A stretch of 64,000 nt of DNA from Luscinia megarhynchos (taxonomy: Eukaryota > Chordata > Aves > Passeriformes > Turdidae): positions 45,227,761 to 45,291,760 of the forward strand of contig CM067592.1 of NCBI GenBank assembly GCA_034336665.1. Direction: 5' to 3'. The notes under the pieces are model-generated. The model was not told the DNA's origin and searched no databases. It was given only the letters and a program-made list of their open reading frames with translations. The translations under genes and the position numbers were made by a program. Positions 11,643 to 21,549 of the stretch are shown one piece after another. Positions within the stretch are counted from its first letter, which is position 1. Every line of letters starts with the position of its first letter.

Positions 11643-11850
11643 AGGGACAGGGACAGGCGGGACAGGGACAGGTGGGTTCGGGACAGGCGGGGACAGGGAC
11701 AGGCGGGGACAGGGACAGGCGGGACAGGGACAGGCGGGTTCGGGACAGGCGGGTTCGGGACAGGCGGGGACAGGGACAGGCGGGGACAGGGAGAGGCGGG
11801 GACAGGGACAGGCGGGGACAGGGAGAGGCGGGTTCGGGACAGGCGGGTTC
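11643..11850. repeat. GC-rich minisatellite, 15-16 bp unit, about 13 copies
   Basis: Tandem units alternate between GGGGACAGGGACAGGC (16 bases, with a 15-base form), GGGTTCGGGACAGGC (15 bases) and GGGGACAGGGAGAGGC. I count about 13 units over roughly 205 bases. Each unit has runs of three or more G on the plus strand. The array lies about 80 bases upstream of the TRIM14 start codon, within the CpG island. Confidence 0.92.
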
Positions 11851-11937
11851 GCGGCCAGGTGTGCGCAGCGGGCGGCCGTGCCGCACTTTGGTTGGGCGAG
11901 CCGCGACCGCGGTGTCTTTCAGGGTATGTTTTGTCAC

Positions 11938-11947
11938 TTTCCTTTTC
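11938..11947 (-). promoter_or_regulatory. TRIM14: IRF/ISRE-type element upstream of TRIM14
   Basis: The minus strand reads GAAAAGGAAAGTGA, a match to the GAAANNGAAA core bound by interferon regulatory factors and ISGF3. It lies 375 bases upstream of the TRIM14 ATG on the coding strand. Mammalian TRIM14 is interferon-inducible, so the position is meaningful, but use in this species is inferred. Confidence 0.6.
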
Positions 11948-11986
11948 TTCAGTTAGAATTTTGTGCTCTGAAAGTTCTCATTTGTA

Positions 11987-11996
11987 GAAATCGAAA
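11987..11996 (+). promoter_or_regulatory. TRIM14: Second IRF/ISRE-type element, opposite orientation
   Basis: The plus strand reads GAAATCGAAA, a full GAAANNGAAA core, 40 bases beyond the first element and inverted relative to it. Two cores this close are unlikely by chance in a few hundred bases. Confidence 0.55.
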
Positions 11997-12033
11997 TAGA
12001 GTGCTCGTGCTCTTACAGAGTTTGCGCGCTTTC

Positions 12034-12038
12034 ATTGG
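12034..12038 (-). promoter_or_regulatory. TRIM14: CCAAT box upstream of TRIM14
   Basis: The minus strand reads GGCCAATGAAAGCG, a good NF-Y-type CCAAT box in the TRIM14 orientation, next to the two IRF-type elements. The motif is short, so its role is inferred. Confidence 0.4.
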
Positions 12039-12469
12039 CCGTAACTCTTACCTACATTCAACCAAATTCATACTCGTTTTTTAATATGCTTTGTTATTCC
12101 TGTGAATAAAAGCAATACAGAATATTCACATACACACACAAGATGTGAAAAAATAGGAAGATACTTAAAACCCAAGCATTTTGGTGGAACATATGAGAGT
12201 CAGAATACGTATTAGTACATAAGAATATGCAGCACTGAGGAACAAGGGCAGTCCTGTTGAAATCAGGCGGAATTTTATGCCTGCAAAAGAGCTGCTGACA
12301 CAACTATTTAGAAGGTGCCTTGTACATACAAAAGTCAGATTTTTTTTTCTTGGAAAATGTTTCATACAGACCCCAGGCTACAGTCGTGGAATCTTAGGGA
12401 TCATTATAGATATCTGTAGATTGTTCTTCTACACACACAAAGAAAAGTGCTAATGCCTGCTAAAGTGCT

Positions 12470-12620
12470 AATGCACCCTGTTCTGGTGCTTGACCATCCT
12501 CAGAAAGAAAACTTTTCCTGCTGTCAGTTAACATTTTTCTCATTACAGCTGTAGCCATGTTGTTTCACTGTGCCTTTCCAAGGGGAGTTTCAATCCCAAC
12601 TCACTGTTCACCCATACAGC
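12470..12620 (-). repeat. CR1 fragment, antisense
   Basis: 'cctgttctggtgcttgaccatcctcagaaagaaaacttttcctg' and the following 'tgtttcactgtgcc' resemble the antisense CR1 block that usually reads 'cctgttccagtgcttgaccaccct...aagaaatttttcct'. It is strongly diverged and may extend left to about 12390. Confidence 0.55.
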
Positions 12621-12954
12621 AGCTGTAGGCAGCACTGAGTTCTCTGACAGAAGCTGAACAATTCCAGTTCTGTGTGTGTTGAAATGCTAGGCTTCAGCTC
12701 CTGTACTGTCTTTGCAGCTTCTGCAGGAGGGTTTGCCTGAGGGAGCTCTTGTGGGTCTCATCCAGAGCAGTGTGTGTGCTAAGTGAAGGTTCCCGTCTGA
12801 CCATTCAGGAGCACTCTGGCAGTCACACCACCAGAGACTGTAACTGCTGGGACTGGAACCCTTCAGAGGGTTCACAATGAGCCAAAGGGTCCCTGCCTGC
12901 CTCCCTGCACACCCTGCACTCACACAATCACACAAGGCTTCCTTCCTTAACAGT

Positions 12955-13283
12955 TCAACCCCAGGTTTCCAGTGACAGAGTCTCAGATTTCTGGATCCCT
13001 GAAGAGATTTATTTAGGTCCAGTAATGGAGATCAGCCCCAGCTGGTGCCTCAAGGAGGAACCCTGAACAAAGGATTACCTGGACTTTTATACCCTCACAA
13101 TCTGTGTGACAGAAAGTTTGGGGTCTTCCTGCTGAGTCCTCAGCTGCTGCTGTGTCTCAGTGCTGGTGCCAGAGGTCCCTGTGCCCTTTCCTGTGCCAAG
13201 GGCTGGCAGTTCATGGCCTCTTGCCTCAGGCTCCCATCCAGAGCTCAACCTGCAGCTCTCATTGCAGCTGTACTTCCTTCACA
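12955..13283 (-). mobile_element. Endogenous retrovirus 3' LTR (minus strand)
   Basis: This is one of two LTR copies. On the minus strand it starts near TGTGAAGG at 13283. It carries TATAAAA (13091-13085) and AATAAA (13013-13008), a spacing that fits U3-R-U5. Bases 13111-13270 match 16228-16387 at 158 of 160 positions without gaps. An A-rich then G-rich purine tract (13292-13305 on the minus strand) precedes it, as expected of a polypurine tract. The U5 end near 12955 is approximate. Confidence 0.75.
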
Positions 13284-16094
13284 GAATGTTCGCCCCTTTT
13301 TTTGGATTGAGCATATCTGCTAATATAATAAAAGGGAAAAAGAAAGCTTTCATGGCCTTTTACACTGCTCTTACGGGATTGCAAATAACAGAACTAAGGC
13401 TAACGTTGTCATAGGTCAGAAATTACTATCAAGACTAGGTCATGAAAGATTCTTGAAACTCATTTATTGTCCAACTGGTTTATCATCCACAACTTATTGG
13501 ATATGCGACTGGTCTATCCAGTTTTCCTGACACAAAATTTTAACAGCAAAATAAGAACACAGTAGCCAGCATACGGTCCCTCCCATTTAGGTTCTAACTG
13601 GACTTTTTGTGAGAATATCTTGATTAACACTACATCTGCAGGTTGTGCATCATTTGCTTCTATTTCAAGTGGGCTGTGCTGATACTATTGTTCATACTTT
13701 CTCCATTCCTTGAACCCTTTCTGTATTTTATACGTAAAATACTGGGTCATGCATTCTTTTCCATCCAAAAGGCTTTCTTTGCTGGAATATAAGTACTGAT
13801 ATAGCTGAGTGCCTTCCAAAGAGATTTTCTGCAAGTGCTACAGGTTGTGATGGAACATTCCAAACATTCCACAGCACCAAATTTAAGGCTTGTGGTCATT
13901 TCAGATAAATGCATGTGCATATTATTATGTCCTGTTCATCCCCTCTACTCGTCCTGAAGATTGTGAGTGATACAGTTGCATGTAATTTTCTCTCTGTTCT
14001 CAAAGGCTTACACAACTGATTGTTTATATCAGCTGTAAAATGTGCACCCCTGTCTGACTCCATAAACCCTGTATCTAGGGATAACTTTTTTAAGCCAAGG
14101 CCTTTTCTGGTCCTCTTGGTCCCTTTTTGCTGAAAAGGCTTCTCCCCAGCCTGATAGCTGGTCTGCTATCACTAGCAAATGCTTACACGCAGCCATAGGT
14201 GCCCACAGAGTCTATTTGTAGTGGCTGAAAAGGGAAGCAGGCTCACAGTTAGCCATCCTAACTCTGATACTTGGGAATTTCTGGTAGGCTGGGAAGCTCT
14301 TTGTGATTCTTTTTGCAGCGTCATAAATTCCTGGAGCTGCCAATTTTTATTCTTTTTTACTTGGCTAGCTGTTGCCTCTGCCTCTCCACTGACTCTATTG
14401 TGAAACCATCTAACCACACAGATTAAATATCTCTTTGGCTGAATTGGCTTCCCCTCGGTAGACCATATTCCATCACAATTTTGTGTCGCCTCTCACTTTT
14501 CCCATTGTTTCTTTTCTTCTGTTGAGCAGCCCTTCTCATGCATGGTCTTAGGGTCTCTCAAATTTGGCCATTCACTCTGGCCAACCAGAGCCACAACAGC
14601 ACATTCTCTATCATCAGGTAGAGGCACTAGGCTCACTGGATTCAAGGTATTATAACTTTTTGATATTATCTGACACTGTGAAGATCAGTTCATATCTATG
14701 TGCCCATTGCTGTGTTAGAGTTAGGGCTGCAGACTGTCAACAGTATCTCCACATCATGTGGGATATGAACTGTTTCTGGGTGTGTCAGGATAAGGGGGAC
14801 AACTTATTTCTAATATTTTTGCTGTTGCTGCCACTGACAGGCTGGTGATCCTGCTGCAACTGAAGCTAATTTAACTGAGTAATATGCAAATGGTCTCTGA
14901 TGGGGTTGTAAATTATGCTTTACCACTGGCTATTCCTTTGCATTCCTGTACACATTGGAGGGTTTTGTATAACCTAGGAGCCCAAGACCAGGAGCAGAAA
15001 CCAGAGCTCCTTTTACTGCTGTGAAAGCTTATTCCCTCTCCAGGTCTTGTATGATAGACTTCACCTCTTTGTTCCTGGTTTCCTCAGTCAGAGGCTGAGT
15101 GAATTTCTCTAACACAGGAATCTAAGGCCAGCAAAATCCCACAGCTCTGAGCAAACTTTGTACATGCTTTTCATGACTGGATGTGAGAGCCTAATTACAG
15201 CCTCTCTCCATTCTGGATCATCCCTTCCCAAAGTAAAGCCTAAATATTTAACTTCTTCTCTGGAACAGCTGAAGTTTGGATGGAGGCTGTTCCCTCTTTT
15301 GGCAGTACATGAATATATACTGTCTAATATATAAACACTCTTGTCACAATTAGCCAATGACAGACCACCTACATATTGTACAAGAACGAGTTTGCCCAGT
15401 AATTTTATACCTTCATTGAAGTGCATTAAGTGCCAATATTTTCTGCAGATTCAATGGGTCTAACCTGTGATATCCTGAAGACCATAACAGAACTTTCAAG
15501 CATTTTATTGTTTACTAGGATTTTTAAAATATATGTTGAATTATCATCCTTACAAGCAAGTACTAGTCCAGAGGAAATCTCTATATGTACTAAAAATAAA
15601 ACAGTGTTTTCAGCTGACATAAACCTTCTGGAGAACCTGCTCTTGCTATTTCAAGTTTATACCACAACAATAAATTCAAATAGTTACAATAACACACAGA
15701 TTGAAGGTGAACATTCCTCCACGTGCAGGTCTCCCTGCATCCCCCACTGTGAAGAGACACCATGTGCACATAATAGCAACAGAGGGTGGGCTGTCCTGTG
15801 TGGTGTTTTGTGCATCTCCAGAGACATGCTTTGTCTGTGCAGGAATTGCCTCAAAAACGAGCTGTCAGGAGATGGGCAGGTCACCGTGGAGATCTGCTGT
15901 GGATACGGACAGAGAGCAGCACAGCCCAACACTCCCTCCCCAAAATGGCCATGGGCAGTGAGAGCCCTGCTCAGAGCTCCTGACAGGTTGTGCCCCATGG
16001 CACCCATCGCTGGCAGCAGGGATCTGAACCCAGCACCTGACTGATGGGTGGAGGGCAGGCAGTCATTGCTCACTCATTTGGTGCTTGCCTGTCA
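13284..16094 (-). mobile_element. Decayed endogenous retrovirus internal region (pol remnants)
   Basis: On the minus strand, pol remnants appear in the right order between the LTRs. A reverse-transcriptase piece (about 15426-15109) has the palm motif region and REEVKYLGFTL, and an integrase piece (about 14078-14000) has ESDRGAHFT. The style of both resembles class I (gamma-like) elements. The frames carry stops and shifts, and the polymerase catalytic YxDD position reads YVGG. Only about 0.7 kb separates each LTR from pol, so gag and most of env are missing. It is an inactive fossil. Confidence 0.75.
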
Positions 16095-16406
16095 CTGATG
16101 AGGGACTCAGCCAGACCTCTGGTCACAAGTAATTTAATCCTGGTGTAGCAACAGAGTAAGAGTGCAAGCCTCGAGGAGAAGCCCTGAACAAAAGATTATC
16201 TGGGCTTTTATACCCCCACAGTTTGCCAGAAAGTTTGGGGTCTTCCTGCTGAGTCCTCAGCTGCTGCTGTGTCTCAGTGCTGGTGCCAGAGGTCCCTGTG
16301 CCCTTTCCTGTGCCAAGGGCTGGCAGTTCATGGCCTCTTGCCTCAGGTGCCCATCCAGAGCTCAACCTGCAGCTCTCATTGCAGCTGCACCCCGAGCCAC
16401 CTTCAC
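16095..16406 (-). mobile_element. Endogenous retrovirus 5' LTR (minus strand)
   Basis: This is the partner of the LTR at 12955-13283. On the minus strand it has the same U3 core (16387-16228), TATAAAA (16212-16206) and an ATTAAA further down. Beyond the core its R/U5 part aligns only loosely with the other LTR. The outer boundaries are approximate. Confidence 0.72.
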
Positions 16407-16499
16407 TGAGTGTGTTCCTCAGCACATGGCCAGCCTTCCTCACCATAAAGCCACACAATGCTGATGGAAGATACCCAGCTCAGGACCCTGGCTCCGTTT

Positions 16500-16740
16500 C
16501 TAATCCCCAGCCTGTTGGTGTCCAGTCTCAATTGTTGCAGAGTCACTTCACGGGTTGGATGAGCTCAGACACTTGCCTTGATCTTTGTGAAATTCCTGCT
16601 GGTGCATCTCTGCAGCACCTCACAGTCCCTCAGAAGACTGACTCTTTCCTCATCTTCTGCTTCATACCCTCCTGGTTTGTAATGACAGCAAACTCTGAGG
16701 GCGTATTCCATCCTATTGCCCTGATTGCTGGTGAGAGCAT
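16500..16740 (-). repeat. CR1 fragment (ORF2 part)
   Basis: The minus strand has 'agagtttgctgtcattacaaaccaggaggg', 'gggactgtgaggtgctgcagagatgcaccagcaggaatttcac' and 'aagatcaaggcaagtg'. These align with the CR1 ORF2 stretch that follows the reverse transcriptase core. It is decayed and borders the ERV 5' LTR. Confidence 0.6.
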
Positions 16741-16849
16741 TAGGGCACACTGGGCTCATCTTCCACCCCAGAGCAGTGGCACTAGTCCCCAGCTGCCTGT
16801 TCAGGTGATCTAGTCTATCTATCAAACAATGTCTGTAAGGACATGTCAA

Positions 16850-18640
16850 GGCCTATTACTTGCAACATTAGAATTTGCATATTATTAGTACCTAGGGGCG
16901 TTTCCTATTACAAATGAACTTACTAGTTAGATTCTCTGTGCTTTCTAGTGTTTTAAATTGTTTACTGAGGAGAAGAGAGTTGTGATAAAACTAAATAATG
17001 CTTGTGTAAACACTACTGGATAAGCAGGTGCTGCTATAATGCCCCAAAATAAGATGTAATTTCTCCCCAGTACTTTACTGTCTAACACTGGGGGAAAGTG
17101 CTGCTGCACCGTGGCTGTGAGAGGTCTGAAGATTCTCTTTGCATCCAGCTACCACATTCATCTCTCTGGAGTGAACACCTTGAGTCTTTCAAAACAGGTT
17201 TTAAATGTCTCAGAGTGTGCCTCATGCTGTTTTTGCCAAGAAGAATCATCCTCTAGCCCAGGCAGAGGAGAGGAGAATTAAATCAAAAGAAAACAGGAGG
17301 TAATAATGTTTTCCTCCATCAGCACAGTCTCTGTGTGAAAGCCAGCTGAGCTGACGTGGGTGGAGTGCGTTGGTAGGGTCAGAATGAGTCTGAGACTTCA
17401 TCTGTTAGTTTTGAGGTGAAATGACACTTTTCCTCTCCTGACTTGGATCCATATAAGCCTTCTGCAAAATAGGGGTGCATTTCTGCAAAATTTTGGTGTG
17501 AAGCTGGCAGCATGCAATACACAGAGACCAGGCTTTTGTTTAGGTGCAGCATCCTCTGCTTCTTTGTACAGAAAATTTCTGATACAAGCTCTGATTTCAT
17601 CTTCATACTTGTGCGTAGGAGTAAAGGAGGGAAGTCTGTTTTAGTGCACAATTTTCAGGTCTTGGTGCAGATCTGGACATCTTTGCAGACACCTACAAAA
17701 AACCAACCAACCAGCCAGCTCAAAACCAAGTGCAATCACCAATTCAGCAAAGACATTGAGCACTGTGATTTGAATGGCACTGATACACCATCTGTGCACA
17801 CTGAACACACTTTGGTTGCTGCCACACAAGGGCTGAATGTTAAATAAGGCTGAACTGAAGAAATCTGTATCAAAATGGGCTGTTTTCAGTAGAAGTCACT
17901 CTTCCCACTGGCTTAAGAAATAATTTTTACTGCAGAAACCAGAGTTTATCCTGGTTTGGTTTGCCTCAGGCCTACCCATTCCCAGAGGGACCACACAAGA
18001 AAGATCTATTTCATTCTGAGTCAAGAGAACCTCTTGGAAACATTCATACATGAATGTATTTTTAGTATTTTAATTGTACAGTTTGAAAAATGTCTTAGCA
18101 GTGCTATGGGAATTCAGTTTTCATGTTCAAGTCTTTTTTTTCCTGAAAAACAAATTAAATTTTGAAAGTCTTAATTTTACTGGCACTGGATACTCTTTTG
18201 ATATTTTCATTAAGAAACTAAATGAAAATAGAAATTTTCTGTCGCTTAGCTGTCCACTCTATAATTCAAAAAGACAGAAGATCATCTTAGGCTATCAAAA
18301 AAAAAAAAAAAATCAGTGTATATATTTCTTTCTAATTTTTAGCGGAATACACTTTCAAACACATACTTTTCAAAATATACTTTCTCCAGTATTGTGGAAA
18401 GATAGTATGCATTAAAGAAATGTCAGAATTACTTCAAACTGACAGGAAAATTTTGTCTTTTCTTTGTAATATCACTGAGTTGGATGGCAAACCTTTTCAA
18501 CACCCACATTTTAAAGCACTGAAAAGCATCCCAGACAAATAGGGATAAAGATAAGTAAGTGCTTTTTTTTATGCCTCAGTTTTTAATAGTGGCAATAAAC
18601 CAAATGGAGTTGGGAGGACCATGACAATGGGAGTGACATT
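16850..18640. other. Intergenic, no feature recognised
   Basis: There are only short ORFs here with no recognisable domain. Simple sequence includes a CCAA-type run near 17700 and poly(A) at 18299-18312. I see no exon, LTR or LINE that I can support. Confidence 0.4.
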
Positions 18641-18649
18641 CCGTCTGTG

Positions 18650-19130
18650 GACTCTGAAATTGTCAGGGACCAGTTGTACCAGTTGACTGTTCGTAGGACT
18701 TGTGTGGCCAGAGAGGTTTCATCCCAGAAGGATGAAGGCAGCGGTGGATGTTCCAGCAGGACCCCCTCTCATCACCTGCCAAGTTCTTGGGAGTCTGGGG
18801 AGGTGCATGCTGAGTGGCAGCCAGTTATCCCCATTACAGGAAGGATTACAGGAAGGATGACTCAGGGAGCTGCAGACCTCTTAGTCTAACTTCAGTACCT
18901 GAAAAAAAAATTGGGGAAGATCCTACTGGGTGCTGTGCTGTTGAAAGGCATTTAAAGGATAATCAGGCACAGCCAGAACAGATTCACAAGGAGAGAGTCC
19001 TGTTTAATTAATGTGCTATCCATCTAGAGGATGAAGGGAAGGCAATGGATGCAGCTTTCGTGGATTTTAGTGGGGCTCACTGTCCCTCACAGCATGCTTC
19101 TGAAGAGGTTTTCCGGCTGTGAGAAGTTGG
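18650..19130 (+). repeat. CR1 fragment with reverse transcriptase remnant
   Basis: The plus strand shows the CR1 reverse transcriptase stretch: 'ctgcagacctcttagtctaacttcagtacct' (LTSVPEK), 'gggtgctgtgctgttgaaaggcatttaaagga' (RHLK), 'gatgaagggaaggcaatggatg' and 'tccctcacagcatgcttctg'. Several frame breaks are present, so it is inactive. Confidence 0.85.
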
Positions 19131-19309
19131 GATGCGCGGGGCTCCTGAGGGGCCAGCGCCGGGAGCAGTGCTGCCCAGCTCCTGGCCAGTGGCACGGGCA
19201 GCGTGCCCCTGACACCAAGCTGTGACACATGGAGAGAGGGCATGCCACGCAGGGCACAGGCTGGGAATGCACTCTCCTAGCTTGTTTACTCACCCACCCA
19301 ACACTGTTG

Positions 19310-19510
19310 TCTTCCCTCAAGGCTGAGCTCCAATGCAGTTACCTTCAGATGGTTTACCAGAGGAAGACAAATTCCTTTTTAGGCAGCCCAAATTACAGTT
19401 GTTTTCCTGGGCTATAAGTGCACATTGCTGGCTCATATCTAGTTTTTCACCTCCTGATATCCCCAGGTCCTTCTCTGCAGGGCTGGTCACAACCCCATTC
19501 ATCCCCCAGC
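19310..19510 (-). repeat. CR1 fragment (C-terminal ORF2 part)
   Basis: The minus strand translates to SPAEKDLGISGGEKLDMSQQ followed by CALIAQENNCNLGCLKR. This matches the conserved CR1 ORF2 segment after the reverse transcriptase. Its orientation is opposite to the copy just upstream, so these are two separate insertions. Confidence 0.8.
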
Positions 19511-19519
19511 CCGTACTGA

Positions 19520-19705
19520 TAGGAATGACTCCTCCTTATTTTTCTTTTTTTGTTTGGGCGGGTTTTGGCTTTCCCCATTAAACTGTCTTTATCTTAACAT
19601 ACGAGTTTTCCCATTTTTATCCTTCTGATTCTGTATCTGATCCCACTGGTGTGGGAGTGAGCAACTGTGTGGGGCTTTGCTGATGGCTGGGGTTAAAGGA
19701 AACAC
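19520..19705 (+). mobile_element. ERVL-type LTR 3' remnant
   Basis: 'ccattaaactgtctttatcttaacatacgagttttcccatttttatccttctgattctg' followed by 'cccactggtgtgggagtgagcaactgtgtggggctttgctg..ctggggttaaa' is the 3' half of a bird ERVL LTR. The 5' half is missing or unrecognisable. Confidence 0.75.
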
Positions 19706-20479
19706 GGGGCAAGGTGCCCTCTGGGACAAGCCAAAATGGGCATAAACATGGTTACAGGGCAGAAGACATGCAACCACAGCCTCTAATACTGCATCGTGAA
19801 TGGATTCTGATTGCCCTGCTGTCCTTCCCCAGGGTTTCTCACTTTTCCTTCCTTTCCTTCCCCTTCACAGTGTTCACCTCACACGGTTTGAAACCATCCA
19901 GAATCAAAGCGTTTATTGGTTTCTCAATTACACACAAATAGCTGCCAGTGAACTTGCACTTCTAGTCTCCCAAGAGGGCTGCAACTGGGCAGGGCAGTGG
20001 GGCAGGCCCCACCTTAATTCGTGTCCCAGAGTTCTCCCAGAGAGGACCAGAGGTCAAGGCAGAGCAGAAAAGGAAAAAGGAGCTGCCATTGCTCCCTGCA
20101 GCAGAAAGAAGACAAACTCATTGTCATTCTGACCCAAGTTCAGGTACTCCCTGATAAGTGACATAGAGAAAAGAAATTTTCAGCTGCCCTGAAGGTGCTG
20201 AATTGAGCTTAAAGACTACCAAAAAAGAGAGAAAACTATGTAAAGGTATGCACACAGGACGATAAATGTAGCTGGAGCCAGTGGAGAAACAGATAAAGAG
20301 GCCTACAGTGGTTTTTGGGAGTTATGTAATAAGAAGCAATGCCCAAAGAAAAAGTTTACGGGAAGGTCACCTTTAATATTGAAGCATTCAGGGAGTATGA
20401 ACACCAGAGACCCCTTTTGATGAACCTCTAGGACCTTACTAGCCTGCCTTCTAATGCTTCAAATTGTGTTAAAAAATTA

Positions 20480-21350
20480 ATTTGGTCTGATTCCAGTATC
20501 ATCCTGAGCCATGATGAGAGACTAAAACACGGCCCAGGAGTATTATTTCCCTGCAGGGTTTAGGGCTAAAACATGTGACAATTTCACTCTCTGCTCCAAG
20601 CACATCTCCCTCTGCTCCAGAAGAAGTTGCCTGCTCATGAGGGATGGGAAAGATTGTCCATGCATTAGAGGAGCTCCAAACACGGGCTCCTGGCTTGGGG
20701 CAAGCTGGCAATCAGGCTTGGGGACTGCTGGGAGACGTGGGGAGCAGACACAGCTGCTCAGCAGGGGCAGGAGGGTGCAAAGGTCTGCTGGGCACAGCCA
20801 GAGTGACCGGGCTCTTCCCTGCTGGCAGGGCTGGGCCATCTGGGCAGTGCAGAGCCCCAGCAAAGCCCCTGGCAGCTGGGAAGGCTGGCAGCGGGATGGG
20901 GCCCTAGAGAAAATCCCCAGCACCAGATGCTGAGCTGCAGGTGCCCCCTCAGACAACAGGAGAGGCAGCTCTGCACAGCCCAAACAGCACCAAGTCTTGC
21001 CTTGCCTTTGGCTCTTTTGGGCCAGGGCTCCTCTGGCTTTGGAGAGACACACAGGGACCTGAGAGCACGGGGCTCTGCAGGACGTGCTGTTTGCAGACTG
21101 CTGGGAGGGCTCACCAGAAGGCAGAGGTCCTTGCAGCAGCCCTGAGAGCACTGGCTGGCCCTGGGAGCCTGCAGCTGAGCCTGGCTGGGGCACAGGGGCA
21201 TTTGCAGCTGGAGCCAGGGCCCTGATGCATGCTGGCAGCAGGACAGGCTTGTTGTGCACCACAGCCAGCCATTTGGTGCTTGCAAGCACAAGTGGTTTTT
21301 TGAAATTAAATCTCCTTTCCCTCCTCTTTGCTGCCTCCAAATAGGCAGGT
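20480..21350. other. GC-rich unassigned block
   Basis: This is a sharply bounded GC-rich, CpG-poor segment rich in CTGCAG, GGCTGG and CAGCC words. It carries overlapping open frames on both strands, the longest being 265 codons on the minus strand (20543-21340). The deduced protein is low-complexity and rich in Ala, Leu, Pro and Ser, with no motif I recognise. It may be part of an LTR element or an old CR1 5' region. I do not call a gene. Confidence 0.4.
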
Positions 21351-21384
21351 GTTTGCTACACTGTGGCATGGCAGCAACCATCCT

Positions 21385-21545
21385 TCATCCTCTCAGTGGC
21401 CCTTCGCTGGGCTCTCTCCAGTATGTCCATATCTTCTTTGTCCTGGGAAGCCCTCAGCTGGGCTCCTTGAGCCTTTTCATCCTGGTGCTGGCACCTCAGA
21501 ATGTGCCATGTCCAATAGCCTCACTGAGCTGCTTCTCTGGCTGTT
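21385..21545 (-). repeat. CR1 fragment, antisense
   Basis: 'cagtggcccttcgctgggctctctccagtatgtccatatcttctttgtcctgggaagcc' is the antisense CR1 block that usually reads 'gtggccctccgctggactctctccagtatgtccatg...'. The borders are approximate. Confidence 0.75.
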
Positions 21546-21549
21546 TGTA

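Larger units (their letters stand above)
11270..11900. promoter_or_regulatory. TRIM14: CpG-rich island at the TRIM14 start
   Basis: The base composition changes abruptly from AT-rich to very GC- and CpG-rich around 11270 and back near 11900. The island covers TRIM14 exon 1, its ATG and the adjoining minisatellite, which fits a promoter island. No TATA box is evident next to the ATG. The long overlapping plus-strand ORFs here come from the GC-rich repeat and are not genes. Confidence 0.75.

Noticed and set aside
11078..12084. Long overlapping ORFs (208, 292, 181 and 157 codons) over the TRIM14 island
   Set aside because: They are translations of the GC-rich minisatellite and CpG island in several frames, with repetitive Gly/Arg/Asp or Pro/Cys content. 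Only the minus-strand B-box exon is real.
13045..13323. Plus-strand ORFs repeated at 16162-16464 suggesting a duplicated gene
   Set aside because: The shared sequence is the LTR core of a minus-strand ERV with its TATA box and poly(A) signals; the ORFs are antisense readings.
15985..16025. tRNA-like B box (GGTTCAGATCC on the minus strand)
   Set aside because: No matching A box or cloverleaf stems at the right spacing, and it lies in the ERV leader.
20543..21340. 265-codon minus-strand ORF
   Set aside because: Low-complexity composition, another long frame in the same block, no domain, and no promoter or splice context. It is better explained by GC-rich sequence that lacks stop codons.
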